From JBOGVA01 sp050692195 (lineage in GTDB: Bacteria; Actinomycetota; UBA4738), in the NCBI GenBank assembly GCA_050692195.1, contig JBOGVA010000074.1, positions 19,519-83,518 of the forward strand: a stretch of 64,000 nt of DNA. Direction: 5' to 3'. Of this stretch, positions 25,398 through 35,028 are shown one piece after another (the stretch's first letter is position 1; the number at the start of each line of letters is the position of its first letter). The position numbers were made by a program, and so were the translations under genes. The notes under the pieces are model-generated. The model ran no database searches. It was given only the letters and a program-made list of their open reading frames with translations, and had not been told where the DNA came from.

Positions 25398-25829
25398 TCA
25401 CGGAGACGTCAGCAGCTCCGGGGCCTGGGGACCGGCCGTCAACAGGAGCGAGCGATACCTGGGCGGCCATCCAGCCGGCCGGCCGCCTGCCTTGGAGAGG
25501 AGGACCGCCACCGCCACTCCACGGACCGCCACCTCGCCGCGGCACGACATCTCGAACCGATAGGTGACCGAGGTTTCCCCGACCGAGCTCACCGCGAGAC
25601 TGATGTCGACGAGGTCGCGGAACTGTAGGGGGCGCTCGAAGTCGGCCTCGATGTGAGCGCGGGGAAGGCGCCCGTAGACACGGTGAAGTATCCCCAGGCG
25701 CTCCAGGAGCGCGGTCTCCGCGACCTCGATGAACCGGAAGGCGGCGGTGTTGTGGTAGGCGCCCGAAGCATCCGTGTCGGGCCATTCGATCCGACGTTGG
25801 ACCAGGATGCTGGCCGGCGAGGAGGGCAT
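25398..25829 (-). CDS. acyl-CoA thioesterase, YbgC/4-hydroxybenzoyl-CoA thioesterase type
   Basis: 143 residues, single hotdog fold. The active-site segment is IEWPDTDASGAYHNTAAFRFIEVAE, with the conserved Asp and a DxxGxxHN variant of the 4HBT signature; the second half carries FERPLQFRDLVDI. It should hydrolyse a short or aromatic acyl-CoA. It is divergent from the LLM oxidoreductase and lies near an aromatic acyl-CoA hydroxylase, consistent with relief of stalled CoA esters in aromatic catabolism. Confidence 0.82.
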   Translation of the reverse strand: MPSSPASILVQRRIEWPDTDASGAYHNTAAFRFIEVAETALLERLGILHRVYGRLPRAHIEADFERPLQFRDLVDISLAVSSVGETSVTYRFEMSCRGEVAVRGVAVAVLLSKAGGRPAGWPPRYRSLLLTAGPQAPELLTSP

Positions 25830-25878
25830 TGGAGCCTATTCTGTAGCGTCCTGGCCCGAGTGGCGACGGAGGGTCGGC

Positions 25879-26724
25879 GTGAAGGTCGGAGTGGGACTGC
25901 CCAACACCATCCCGCTGATGGACGGGCCGGTGGCGGTCGAGTGGGCCCGCCGAGCCGAGCGAGGTCCGTTCTCCAGCCTGGGGGTACTGGACCGGGTGCC
26001 CTACGATAGCTTCGATCCCTTCGTCACGCTGGCCGCCGCTGCCGCTGCGACCAACCGCATAACGCTGGTCACCATGGTGGTGATCGGGCCACTCCGTGGT
26101 TCCGTCCTCCTGGCCAAGCAAGCGGCCTCGGTCGATTCGATCTCCGGTGGGAGGCTCGTGCTGGGGCTGTCGATTGGGGCTCGCCGCGAGGACTACCTGA
26201 CCGCACGGGTCGACCATCGAATCAGGGGCCGCAGACTCTCGGAACAGCTGTCGGCCCTCAGATCCCACTGGGAACAGGAGGCGTTCGTCCCGGGTACCGT
26301 CCCTCGTGCCGGGGCCCCGAAGCTCCTGGTCGGTGGGCTCACCGGGGAGGCGTTCGGCAGGATGGCCCGGTATGCCGACGGCTACGTGCACGGCGGTGGT
26401 CCCCCTCGGGCCTTCGCCGGCGCCGCCTCGAAGGCGAGGGCCGCCTGGACCCAACTCGGCCGTCCCGGGCGCCCCGCGCTTTGGGGGCAGGGCTATTTCG
26501 CCCTGGGAGGAGGATCCGCCGGACCGGGCGCCGACTACCTGAGGGACTACTACGCCTTCACCGGTCCCTTCGCGGAGAAGATCGCCGCGGCGAACCTCAC
26601 CACCCCCCAGGCAATCATGGACTTCGTGCGGGGCTACGAGGAGGCGGGATGCGACGAGCTGGTCCTCCTGCCGACGGTCCCGAGCATCGAGCAGGTGGAC
26701 CGTCTGGCGGAAGTCGTGGGCTAG
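25879..26724 (+). CDS. LLM-class (luciferase-like) flavin-dependent oxidoreductase
   Basis: 281 residues from GTG 25879, preceded by GGAGGG. The family fold is visible from VKVGVGLPNTIP through TNRITLVTMVVIGPLRGSVLLAKQAASVDSISGGRLVLGLSIG, a run typical of bacterial luciferase-like monooxygenases and F420-dependent reductases. Whether it uses FMN or F420 cannot be told. It is 11 nt upstream of the FMO-OYE fusion gene and probably in the same transcript. Confidence 0.85.
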   Translation: MKVGVGLPNTIPLMDGPVAVEWARRAERGPFSSLGVLDRVPYDSFDPFVTLAAAAAATNRITLVTMVVIGPLRGSVLLAKQAASVDSISGGRLVLGLSIGARREDYLTARVDHRIRGRRLSEQLSALRSHWEQEAFVPGTVPRAGAPKLLVGGLTGEAFGRMARYADGYVHGGGPPRAFAGAASKARAAWTQLGRPGRPALWGQGYFALGGGSAGPGADYLRDYYAFTGPFAEKIAAANLTTPQAIMDFVRGYEEAGCDELVLLPTVPSIEQVDRLAEVVG

Positions 26725-26735
26725 GGGAGGGTGCG

Positions 26736-28889
26736 GTGCGGATCGTGACCCTGGGAGGGGGGCCGGCAGGACTGTACTTCAGCCTGCTCATGAAGAAGGT
26801 GGATCCTGATCACCAGGTCACGGTGGTCGAGCGCAACCCCCCCGACGCCACGTACGGCTGGGGGGTGGTCTTCTCGGAGGAGACGCTCGGCGCGCTGCGG
26901 GATGCCGACCTCCAGACGTTCGAGGAGATCCAGGACAGCTTCGCGAAGTGGAACGCCATCGACGTCCACTACCGGGACCGGACCATCCGCTCCCGCGGGC
27001 ACGCGTTCTCCGCCATCTCTCGCGTGAAGCTCCTGAACATCCTGCAGCGCCGGTGCGCCGATCTCGAGGTCGACCTGCAGTTCCTGACAGAGGTCACGGA
27101 TCCGCAGACGCTGCTGGAGGCCGACCTCGTCGTCGGGGCGGACGGGGTCAACAGCGTGGTCCGAGGACGCTTCGCCGATCGCTTCCTGCCCGCGCTCGAC
27201 GTGCATACCACCAGGTTCGTCTGGTTCGGCACGGACCTGGTGTTCAAGGCCTTCACCTTCATCTTCCGCGAGAACGAGCACGGGCTGTTCCAGGTGCACG
27301 CCTACCCCTTCGACGCGCAGACCAGCACGTTCATCGTCGAATGCCCCGAGTCCACGTGGGCACGGGCTGGGCTCGATGGAGCCACGGAGGTGGAGAGCAT
27401 CGCCTACTGCGAGAAGCTCTTCGCCGACGATCTCGCCGGACACTCGCTTCTTTCGAACCGGTCGCTCTGGATCAACTTCATCACGGTCAAGAACCAGACC
27501 TGGCACCACCGCAACGTCGTCCTGCTGGGCGATTCGGCCCATACCGCTCACTTCACCATCGGCTCGGGGACGAAGCTCGCCATGGAGGATGCCGTCGCCT
27601 TGTCCGAAGCTCTTCGCCGGCACGCCAACCTGGAGACCGCTCTCACCGACTTCGAGATGGAGCGTCAGCCGGTCGTGGAGCGTTTCCAGGAAGCCGCCCT
27701 GGAGAGCTCCGCGTACTTCGAGAACGTGAGCCGGTACGCGACGTTCGACCCGATCCAGTTCGCCTTCAACCTGCTCACCCGGAGCGGGAGGATCACCCAC
27801 CTCGAGCTCGAGAAGCGCGACCCCGACTTCGTCGCGAGGGTCGATGGATGGTTCGCGGCCAACGCCACGGGAGACGATGAGGCCGAGGACGTCATCGCCC
27901 GCCCGCCCATGTTCTCGCCGCTCATATTGGGGGGAACGACGATCGCGAACCGCGTGGTGGTGTCCCCGACAGGTGAGGACGACGCCGCGGAGGGGGAGCC
28001 GAGCGCCGGCCACGCCGAACGATTGCTGCTCGCAGCCCGGTCGGCGGCGGGGCTCGTGCTGACCGAGCCCGTCGCGGTCTCGGCACACGCGCGGATCACT
28101 CCCGGAACGCCGGGGCTCTACGAAGATCGCCACGGCGACGCATGGCGGCGGATCGTGGAGGAGATCCATCGCATACCGGCGGCCCGGGTGGCCATCCGAC
28201 TGGTGCACGCGGGGGCCCGGGGGGCGACCCGCCCCCGGCGGTGGGGCGTGGACCGGCCGCTCCGAGACGGAGCCTGGCCGCTGCTGGCCCCGTCGGCCGT
28301 GCCCTACACGAGAGGGAGCCAGGTGCCTCACCCCATGACTGCCGACAAGATGCAGGACGTCAGGGACGATTTCGTTCGGGCCGCCGAGCGTGCCGCGGAA
28401 GCCGGGTTCGATCTCCTCGAGCTGGACATGGGGCACGGGTACCTCCTGGCGAGCTTCCTGTCTCCGCTTACCAACCGGCGGTCCGACGCGTACGGGGGCT
28501 CCTTGGAGAATCGCATGCGCTATCCGCTCGAGGTCATGGACGCCGTCCGCGCGGTCTGGCCGGGCGACCGCCCCCTCGGCGCTCGGCTGAACGTGACCGA
28601 TTGGGCAGCGGGGGGCTTCGACGTGGACGAGGCGGTGTGGGTCTCCGGGGTGCTGGGGGAGCACGGTTGCGATCTCATCGAGGTGGCGGCCGGCCAGACG
28701 ATCGAGCACGACAAGCCTCAGTACGGGCGATTCTTCCTCGTCCCGTACAGCGACCGCGTTCGAAACGAAGCCAGCATCCACACCCTGGCCTCCGGCGGCC
28801 TCACCACGGCAGACGAGATCAACACGATCCTCGCGGCGGGCCGGGCCGACCTGTGCGTACTGGACCGCCGAGCGGCCCCGGGTCGCTAG
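26736..28889 (+). CDS. FMO-OYE fusion: salicylyl-CoA 5-hydroxylase / 2-aminobenzoyl-CoA monooxygenase-reductase family
   Basis: 717 residues from GTG 26736, with GGGGAGGG just upstream. Residues ~1-385 are an FAD-dependent aromatic hydroxylase: LGGGPAGLYFS, DLVVGADGVNSVVR and NVVLLGDSAHTAHFTIGSGTKLAMEDA. Residues ~390-717 are an Old-Yellow-Enzyme FMN barrel: FSPLILGGTTIANRVVVSP, then SPLTNRRSDAYGGSLENRMRYPLEV. This exact domain order is known from bifunctional enzymes that hydroxylate and reduce CoA-thioesters of salicylate or anthranilate. The nearby PaaK-like ligase, thioesterase, crotonase, acyl-CoA dehydrogenases and tryptophan dioxygenase support an aromatic-CoA route. The true substrate is inferred. 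Confidence 0.88.
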   Translation: MRIVTLGGGPAGLYFSLLMKKVDPDHQVTVVERNPPDATYGWGVVFSEETLGALRDADLQTFEEIQDSFAKWNAIDVHYRDRTIRSRGHAFSAISRVKLLNILQRRCADLEVDLQFLTEVTDPQTLLEADLVVGADGVNSVVRGRFADRFLPALDVHTTRFVWFGTDLVFKAFTFIFRENEHGLFQVHAYPFDAQTSTFIVECPESTWARAGLDGATEVESIAYCEKLFADDLAGHSLLSNRSLWINFITVKNQTWHHRNVVLLGDSAHTAHFTIGSGTKLAMEDAVALSEALRRHANLETALTDFEMERQPVVERFQEAALESSAYFENVSRYATFDPIQFAFNLLTRSGRITHLELEKRDPDFVARVDGWFAANATGDDEAEDVIARPPMFSPLILGGTTIANRVVVSPTGEDDAAEGEPSAGHAERLLLAARSAAGLVLTEPVAVSAHARITPGTPGLYEDRHGDAWRRIVEEIHRIPAARVAIRLVHAGARGATRPRRWGVDRPLRDGAWPLLAPSAVPYTRGSQVPHPMTADKMQDVRDDFVRAAERAAEAGFDLLELDMGHGYLLASFLSPLTNRRSDAYGGSLENRMRYPLEVMDAVRAVWPGDRPLGARLNVTDWAAGGFDVDEAVWVSGVLGEHGCDLIEVAAGQTIEHDKPQYGRFFLVPYSDRVRNEASIHTLASGGLTTADEINTILAAGRADLCVLDRRAAPGR

Positions 28890-28914
28890 CCCGCGCTCTC
28901 TATGCGGTCGCCGC

Positions 28915-30279
28915 TCAAGCCGAGCTAGAGCCGCTCCGAGGAGGCCACTGGTAGCCCTGCCACGGGTCGTAGTCCACCTCGAGCGCCTCCTGATGAGGGC
29001 GCTCGGCCTCAGGCACGTTCCTCAGATTCAGCCGGATTCGCGTCCAGGTGGTGCTTCGCCCCCGCATCGAGTCCACCAGCAGATCGGCAGGCTCCAGGTA
29101 CGACCACACCCCGGGATGCCGCGCCTTCCAACGCTCCAGTCCCTCCATCGCCTCCTCCTCGGTGGCCGCCCGAGCGATCTCGATCAGGGGCATGGTCGTC
29201 CGCCGCCGTCCCGTCGGTCCGGCGGCCTTTCCCGGCGCGGGAGGCGGCACCATCCCTTCTCGCACCTGTGTGCCGGTGGCCCTTCGTCGCTTGGACGGCT
29301 GGACCCGGGGCGGCTCGCCCGCCTGCTTGGCGAAATGGGGCGGCCACGGGGCGTCGGCGAAACCGGCGGCTTCGTGCTGGGCCGCCAGCTCCAGGAGCGG
29401 TTCCAGCGAGCCGGCGGCCTCGTCGATCCCCTCCGAAGGGTCGCCGAGTCGGGCAAACCGCTCCGGAACGGTGTCGATCGTGAACGCAGCAGGGTCGCAA
29501 TCGGGCGCCTCGTCCCAGCTGATGGGAGTGGACACTCGAGCATCGGGGGTCGGGCGAACCGAATAGGCGGACGCGACCGTCCGATCCTTTGCGTTCTGGT
29601 TGTAGTCGAGGAAGACGCCGTGGCGTTCTTCCTTCCACCACTTGCTGGTGGCAAGCTCCGGCACCCGCCGTTCGACCTCTCGGGCCAGGGCCAGGGCCGC
29701 GCGGCGTACTTCCGTGAAGGACCACCGGCGCTCGATCCGGCAGTAGACGTGGAACCCTCGCGAACCTGACGTCTTGGGCCATCCCACCAATCCGAAGTCC
29801 TCGATGGCCTCCTTGGTCACCAGGGCGACGTCCCGGATCTGTGCCCATTCCACGCCGGGGAGAGGGTCGAGGTCGACCCTGAGCTCGTTGGGGTGGTCCA
29901 GGTCGTCCGCACGGACCGGGTGCGGATTGAGGTCGATGCACCCGAGGTTGACCACCCAGGCAAGCTGCGCGGCATCCCGGACCACGATCTCGTGGGCCGT
30001 CCGGCCGGATGGGAAGCTCAGCTCGACCATCTCGACCCAGTCGGGCCGCGACTCCGGGGCCCGTTTCTGGAAGAAGAACTCGCCCTCGGCCCCGTTGACG
30101 TACCGCTTCAGGGCCATGGGACGTCCCGCCACCCCGCGAAGAGCGCCGCCGGCCACGGCCAGGTAATAGCGAACGAGGTCCAGCTTGGTGTGCCCGGTGC
30201 GCGGGAAGAAGACCTTGTCCGGATTGGTGACGGTCACGTCACGGCCGTCGACGGGCAGGATCTCCTTTCGGCCCGGCAT
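28915..30279 (-). CDS. LigD-type DNA polymerase/primase domain protein (NHEJ)
   Basis: 454 residues from ATG 30279 (a GTG two codons earlier is possible). The archaeo-eukaryotic primase-like polymerase domain of LigD covers ~1-290: VTNPDKVFFP at the start, the metal aspartates in RVDLDPLPGVEW, SGSRGFHVYCRI, and VFLDYNQNAKDRTVASAYSVR. A ~150-residue extension follows with a basic linker and a compact WKARHPGVWSYLEPADLLVDSM module. No ligase or nuclease domain is attached; an ATP-dependent ligase is encoded separately at 53065. It should fill gaps during end joining. No Ku gene is visible. Confidence 0.88.
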   Translation of the reverse strand: MPGRKEILPVDGRDVTVTNPDKVFFPRTGHTKLDLVRYYLAVAGGALRGVAGRPMALKRYVNGAEGEFFFQKRAPESRPDWVEMVELSFPSGRTAHEIVVRDAAQLAWVVNLGCIDLNPHPVRADDLDHPNELRVDLDPLPGVEWAQIRDVALVTKEAIEDFGLVGWPKTSGSRGFHVYCRIERRWSFTEVRRAALALAREVERRVPELATSKWWKEERHGVFLDYNQNAKDRTVASAYSVRPTPDARVSTPISWDEAPDCDPAAFTIDTVPERFARLGDPSEGIDEAAGSLEPLLELAAQHEAAGFADAPWPPHFAKQAGEPPRVQPSKRRRATGTQVREGMVPPPAPGKAAGPTGRRRTTMPLIEIARAATEEEAMEGLERWKARHPGVWSYLEPADLLVDSMRGRSTTWTRIRLNLRNVPEAERPHQEALEVDYDPWQGYQWPPRSGSSSA

Positions 30280-30330
30280 GTCCACACGATACGGCGTGCC
30301 GACTCGGCCGTAGACTGCCTCTCGTGCCTG

Positions 30331-33300
30331 TCTGCCGTCACCCTGGGGGCTCGCCCCGAGGAGGGCGAGGGGATCGTCGCCGGTGACGTCGTCAACACCG
30401 CTGCACGCCTCCAGCAGGCCGCGCCCACCAACGGGGTAGTGGTGGGCGAGGTCACCTTCCGCGCTACCAAGGACGTCATCGAATACGAAGAAACCGAACC
30501 GGTCCTGGCGAAGGGGAAGGCCGAGCCGATCCCGATCTGGCTCGCCAGGGCCCCCCGGACCCGATTCGGTGTGGACGTCGAGCAGGCGGATCGCGCCCCG
30601 TTCGTTGGGCGGCACGATGAGCTGGAGCTCATGAAACGGACGTTCGCCCGAACGGTGAACGAGTCGGGGGTCCAGGTGGTCACCGTGACGGGTGAGCCGG
30701 GCGTGGGCAAGACGCGGCTGGTCTGGGAGCTCCGAAGCTTCCTCGACAACCAGCCGGGCCTCGTCTACTGGCGCCAGGGCCGCTGCCTCCCATACGGCGA
30801 GGGCGTGACGTTCTGGGCGCTCGGCGAGATGGTCAAGGCCCAAGCCGGGATCCTGGAGTCCGACGACCCGGAGCAGGCCGCACAGAAGATCGAGGTGGCG
30901 GCGCGGGCGGTGGCCACCGACTCCTCGGAGCAGGAATGGCTCGAGGCCCGGCTCTCTCCACTGGTGGGCATCGGCGGGCCCGACGGCGGCAGGGTCGCCG
31001 AGCGAGACGAGTCCTTCGCGGCCTGGCGTCGGTTCCTGGAGGCCATCGCCGCGCTCCGGCCGCTCGTTCTCGTGTTCGAGGACCTTCACTGGGCCGACCT
31101 GGCGCTGCTCGACTTCGTGGAGCATCTCGTTGACTGGTCCACCGAGGTGCCACTGCTCGTGCTCTGTACTGCCCGGCCGGAGCTGTACGAGCGGTACCCT
31201 GCGTGGGGGGGCGGCAAGCGAAACTCCACCACGCTGGCGCTCCCTCCCCTCGCGGAGCAGGACACGGCGCACCTGATCTCCGTCCTTCTGTCCCAGGCGG
31301 TGCTTCCGGCGGAGGTGCATGCCGCCTTGCTCGAGCGGTGCGGCGGCAATCCCCTCTATGCGGAGGAGTTCGTCCGGATGCTGCTGGACCGCGGGATCCT
31401 GGAACGTCGCGGGCGGACGGTCCGGATCGCGCCGGGCTCCGAGATCCCCGTCCCCGAGACAGTGCAGGCCCTCATCGCCGCCCGCCTCGACACCTTGCCT
31501 CCCGAGCGGAAGTCACTCCTCCAGGATGGCTCGGTGGTGGGGAAGGTGTTCTGGTCGGGAGCGGTGGCGTTCATGGGCGGGATCGACGAGAGGACGGCGA
31601 GAGCCGAGCTGCACGAGCTGGGCCGCAAGGAACTGCTCCGTCCGGCCAGGACTCCATCGGTGAAGGATCAGGCGGAGTATTCCTTCTGGCACATCCTCGT
31701 GCGGGACGTCGCCTACGGGCAGATACCTCGGGCCTCGCGAGGTCGCAAGCACCGGCTGGCGGCAGAGTGGTTAGAGCGAGTGGCCGGCGACCGGGTGGCC
31801 GACCTCGCGGAGTTTCTGGCCTTCCACTACGAGCGAGCTCTGGAGCTGGCCCGGTCGGCTGGCGAGACGGAGGAGGTCCCAGCACTGGAGGAAGGGACCT
31901 TGAGATTCCTCGTCATGGCCGGCGACCGCGCGTTCCATCTCGATCTCGGGAAGGCGTACGAGTTCTACCGGCGGGCGCTCGAGCTCATTCCGCCCGAGCA
32001 TCCGGATCGTCCGCGCGTCCTGGCCGAGGCGATGGACGCCGGTGGCGGCGCTGGCCTGCTTTCCCTGGACGAGGCGGAGCCTCGTTTCCTGGAGGCGATC
32101 GAGGCGTTCCGGACCCGGGGCGACCTCCTGGGCGCCGGAGATGCGGCGCTCAGGCTCGCGGGGTGGGTCTGGGTGCGGGGCGAGACTTCCCGGGCGGCGA
32201 GTATCGCTGGGGAGGCCGCCGACCTCCTCGAGCCACACGGCTCCACGCCACAACTCGCCGAGGCCTACAACGAGCTCGCCCGTTACGCCACGCTTGGCGG
32301 ACGGCGGGATGAAGGCCTTCGATGGACCGAGCAGGCGCTCGCGATGGCCCGAGAGCTGGGCATCGGCAGGGTGGAGGCCAGGGCGCTCCAGTTCCGGGGA
32401 ATCATCAGATGCGAGCGCGGCGACGTGGGGGGCCTGGAGGACCTCCGGGAATCGCTGCGCATGTGCCTCGAGTTGGGAGTGGGAGTGACATACGAGACGG
32501 GAACCGCGTACACGAACCTTGGAAGCGAGTTGTGGATGATCCAGGGACCGGCCAGCGCCCTGGAGATCTATCGCGAAGGGGTCGAATTCGCCACGCGGCG
32601 CCGATACGCCGCGCAGGTCGCGTGGATAAGGGCGGAGATGCTCTGGGCGCTGTTCGACCTCGGCGATTGGGACGAGGTGTTGAGAGTCGCGGACGAGCTG
32701 CTCGAGTGGGATCCGGCCGGCGCTCGAACCCAGCAGGGGGTGTTCGCCCTCTCCTACAAGGCCCGGGTGCTCGTTTCGCGAGGCGAGGTGTCGGAGGCCA
32801 TTGGTCTCTGCGCCCACCTCCTCCCTCGAGCCAGGACCATCAGGGACCCGCAGGTGCTCGGGCCGGCGCTGGAGGTGGCCGCCCTGGTCGAGCTGGCCCG
32901 AGGGGACCAGGGCGGTGTGCCGGCGGCCGCCGCGTTGATCGAAGAGCTCAACCGAGAGCAAGGTGCGTTGCTGTTGACGCACGGTTTGACGGCGGCGAAC
33001 GCTGCACGTGTGCTCGTTGCCGCCGGAAAGCCGGAGCGGGCGAAGGCGTTCCTGGAGAAGGCGGCCGGGGGAGTCGGGCGCGCGGAACACAACGTGCTTA
33101 CGGGGCGAGCCGTCCTGGCGGAGTCGCTGGGCGATCTGAGGGAAGCGCTGGAGCTGTACTCCGACGCCGCAGCGCAATGGGCCCGCTTCCGGATCCCGTT
33201 CGAGCAGGCTTTGGCTCTGCTCGGGGTAGGGCGGTGCCTGGTGAGCCTGGGCCGACCGGGCGAGGCCGCGGAACCTTTGCGGGAGGCCCGCGACATCTTC

Positions 33301-33375
33301 ACCCCGCTCGGAGCTCGGCCCGCGCTCAAAGAGACCGACGAGCTGCTCGAGCGGGCGGTGGCCCGGACGTCCTGA
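30331..33375 (+). CDS. 5'-truncated nucleotidyl cyclase / AAA ATPase / TPR regulator
   Basis: The frame begins within a class III cyclase domain. VTLGARPEEGEGIVAGDVVNTAARL is the C-terminal third, while the N-terminal metal-binding two-thirds are absent and replaced by the divergent LigD gene. An AAA_16 module follows (Walker A GEPGVGKTR, Walker B LVLVFEDLHWADLALL), then a long TPR-like region to the stop at 33375. No ATG, GTG or TTG lies in frame between the LigD start and GTG 30439, so the gene either starts internally or is a decaying pseudogene. The AAA and TPR parts are otherwise intact, so the protein may still be made and act as a signalling scaffold. Confidence 0.72.
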   Translation, partial: SAVTLGARPEEGEGIVAGDVVNTAARLQQAAPTNGVVVGEVTFRATKDVIEYEETEPVLAKGKAEPIPIWLARAPRTRFGVDVEQADRAPFVGRHDELELMKRTFARTVNESGVQVVTVTGEPGVGKTRLVWELRSFLDNQPGLVYWRQGRCLPYGEGVTFWALGEMVKAQAGILESDDPEQAAQKIEVAARAVATDSSEQEWLEARLSPLVGIGGPDGGRVAERDESFAAWRRFLEAIAALRPLVLVFEDLHWADLALLDFVEHLVDWSTEVPLLVLCTARPELYERYPAWGGGKRNSTTLALPPLAEQDTAHLISVLLSQAVLPAEVHAALLERCGGNPLYAEEFVRMLLDRGILERRGRTVRIAPGSEIPVPETVQALIAARLDTLPPERKSLLQDGSVVGKVFWSGAVAFMGGIDERTARAELHELGRKELLRPARTPSVKDQAEYSFWHILVRDVAYGQIPRASRGRKHRLAAEWLERVAGDRVADLAEFLAFHYERALELARSAGETEEVPALEEGTLRFLVMAGDRAFHLDLGKAYEFYRRALELIPPEHPDRPRVLAEAMDAGGGAGLLSLDEAEPRFLEAIEAFRTRGDLLGAGDAALRLAGWVWVRGETSRAASIAGEAADLLEPHGSTPQLAEAYNELARYATLGGRRDEGLRWTEQALAMARELGIGRVEARALQFRGIIRCERGDVGGLEDLRESLRMCLELGVGVTYETGTAYTNLGSELWMIQGPASALEIYREGVEFATRRRYAAQVAWIRAEMLWALFDLGDWDEVLRVADELLEWDPAGARTQQGVFALSYKARVLVSRGEVSEAIGLCAHLLPRARTIRDPQVLGPALEVAALVELARGDQGGVPAAAALIEELNREQGALLLTHGLTAANAARVLVAAGKPERAKAFLEKAAGGVGRAEHNVLTGRAVLAESLGDLREALELYSDAAAQWARFRIPFEQALALLGVGRCLVSLGRPGEAAEPLREARDIFTPLGARPALKETDELLERAVARTS

Positions 33376-33388
33376 GGGTCGCTCCTGG

Positions 33389-33598
33389 TCAGGCGCCCAG
33401 CTCGTAGACCTGGCCCGGGTCCATGTCGAGGCCGTTCATGACCTGCCACAGGGCGGCCAGGGCCTTCTGCGCGTTGCGTCGGGCGAAGGGCGGTAGGTCG
33501 TCGCCGTGCATCTCGATCACGCTCGCCAGCTGCCGGTAGCAGTCTACGAGCTTGCCCTCGGCCCCGGTCAGCTCGACGCCCATGTGGTTCTCCATCAC
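33389..33598 (-). CDS. small conserved-looking protein coupled to the CoA ligase
   Basis: 69 residues. A GTG at 33598 overlaps the ligase TGA (GTGA), and an ATG lies one codon on. The protein is helical, without membrane segments or cysteine pairs, and contains a GVELTGAEGKLVDCYRQLAS stretch followed by FARRNAQKALAALWQVMNGL. I do not recognise it. Translational coupling to a PaaK-type ligase suggests it belongs to the aromatic-acid pathway, perhaps as an accessory subunit. Confidence 0.65.
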   Translation of the reverse strand: MMENHMGVELTGAEGKLVDCYRQLASVIEMHGDDLPPFARRNAQKALAALWQVMNGLDMDPGQVYELGA

Positions 33599-34953
33599 GT
33601 CTGCCTCCGCTCGTCTTCGGTGCCGATCACGATCCGTTCGTCCAGCAATCGCTTGGCCTTCAGCTCGAAGCGGGGGAGCGTGCCGTTCTCCGCCTGCTTC
33701 ACCCCGAATCGCAGGCCCTCATGGGACTCGGCCAGCTCCTTCCCGAGTTGCTCAAGCAGTGCGTCGGCATCCGGCCTGGGATCCGGAATCTCCACCAGGA
33801 TCTCGATCTCGTCCCGCCGTCCTTCCGCGGTGTACAGGTGGATCTGGAACTCGTCGATCTCGGGATGCTCCCGGATGATGGCCTCCACGGCCCGGGGGTA
33901 CACGTTCGTCCCGCGGACCAGCTTCATGTCGTCCACTCGTCCGCGGATCCCGCCGTCGTACAGGTCCCACGTGCGGCCGCACCGGCAGTTCGTCCCCGGC
34001 ACTTTTACCACGTAGTCGCGGGTCCGATATCGCAGCACCGGGATGAATCCGCGGCCGAAGGAGGTCACCACCCGCTCGCCCATCTCTCCGTAGGGGAGCG
34101 GCTTGTCGCCTTCGGGGTCCAGGACCTCTTCGATGTAGTTGTCCTCGATGATGTGCGTACCGCCTGGCTGCTCGGCGCACTCGAAGATCATGATCGTGCC
34201 GAGCTCGGTCATCCCCGCGGTGTCCCCGGCCTTGGCCCCCCACTCGGCCTCGATCAGCTTCTTGGTGGCCGGGATCGACCCGGCCGGCTCGCCGGAGAGG
34301 ATCAGCTTCTCGACGGGCCCGGCCGCCAGGTCGATGCCCATCGTCTTGGCCTCCTGGGCCATGCGCAGCGCGTAGGTCGGAGTGGAGCACACGACCGTGG
34401 CGCCCATGTCCATGATCTGCTTGACTCGCTGCTCGGTGGTCAGGGCTCCTCCGGGCAGCGTGAGGCAGCCCATCTTCTCGCAGGCGTAGTGGAGCCCCCA
34501 GAAGCCGATGAACGTGCTGTAGCCGAAGGCCACGAAGACCGTGTCCTCCTGGCGTACCCCGAACCCCCACAGCCCGTAGCACCACATCTCGGCGATCCAC
34601 TCCCAGTCCTTCATGGAGTCGAGGACCCGGATCGGCGTTCGCCCCGTGGTGCCCGAGGTCATGTGGTAGCGGATGGCCCTCTGGACCGGCGCTGCCAGGT
34701 TGGTGCCGTACGGGGGGCTTTCGAGCTGGCCCTCCATCCAATCGTCCCGAGTCATGAGGGGGATGCGTCTCAGGTCGTCGAGGCCGTTGATCGAATCGGG
34801 CGTGACCCCGGCGTCGCGAAGCCGCTTCGCCTGCCACGGAACCTGGGCGTCCGCCCACATCACCAGGTTCCTGAGCTTCCGCGTCTGGAGCGCCTCCACC
34901 TGGTCGTGGGGCAGGGTCTCGTGCCGGGGGTTCCAGTACGGCGAGTCGGCCAT
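33595..34953 (-). CDS. phenylacetate-CoA ligase-family aryl-CoA ligase
   Basis: 452 residues from ATG 34953, preceded by a strong GGAAGGAG box; a longer frame upstream is not needed. ANL-superfamily motifs of the PaaK branch are present: the phosphate loop YHMTSGTTGRTP (99-106), AGDTAGMTELG, and VLRYRTRDYV with GRVDDMKLVRGTNVYPRAVE before the C-terminal subdomain. It should activate an aromatic acid to its CoA thioester using ATP. Phenylacetate, benzoate or 2-aminobenzoate are all plausible; the FMO-OYE fusion in the region favours an aminated or hydroxylated benzoate. Confidence 0.88.
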   Translation of the reverse strand: MADSPYWNPRHETLPHDQVEALQTRKLRNLVMWADAQVPWQAKRLRDAGVTPDSINGLDDLRRIPLMTRDDWMEGQLESPPYGTNLAAPVQRAIRYHMTSGTTGRTPIRVLDSMKDWEWIAEMWCYGLWGFGVRQEDTVFVAFGYSTFIGFWGLHYACEKMGCLTLPGGALTTEQRVKQIMDMGATVVCSTPTYALRMAQEAKTMGIDLAAGPVEKLILSGEPAGSIPATKKLIEAEWGAKAGDTAGMTELGTIMIFECAEQPGGTHIIEDNYIEEVLDPEGDKPLPYGEMGERVVTSFGRGFIPVLRYRTRDYVVKVPGTNCRCGRTWDLYDGGIRGRVDDMKLVRGTNVYPRAVEAIIREHPEIDEFQIHLYTAEGRRDEIEILVEIPDPRPDADALLEQLGKELAESHEGLRFGVKQAENGTLPRFELKAKRLLDERIVIGTEDERRQT

Positions 34954-35028
34954 GATCGTCTCCTTCCGCTCGCGGTAGCGACTCGAGCATCGTAGCGAGT
35001 GCGGACCGCTCGTGGTAAACCGCATCGG

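Noticed and set aside
26721..28781. 686-codon minus-strand open frame
   Set aside because: Antisense to the FMO-OYE fusion gene; low-complexity composition and no motifs.
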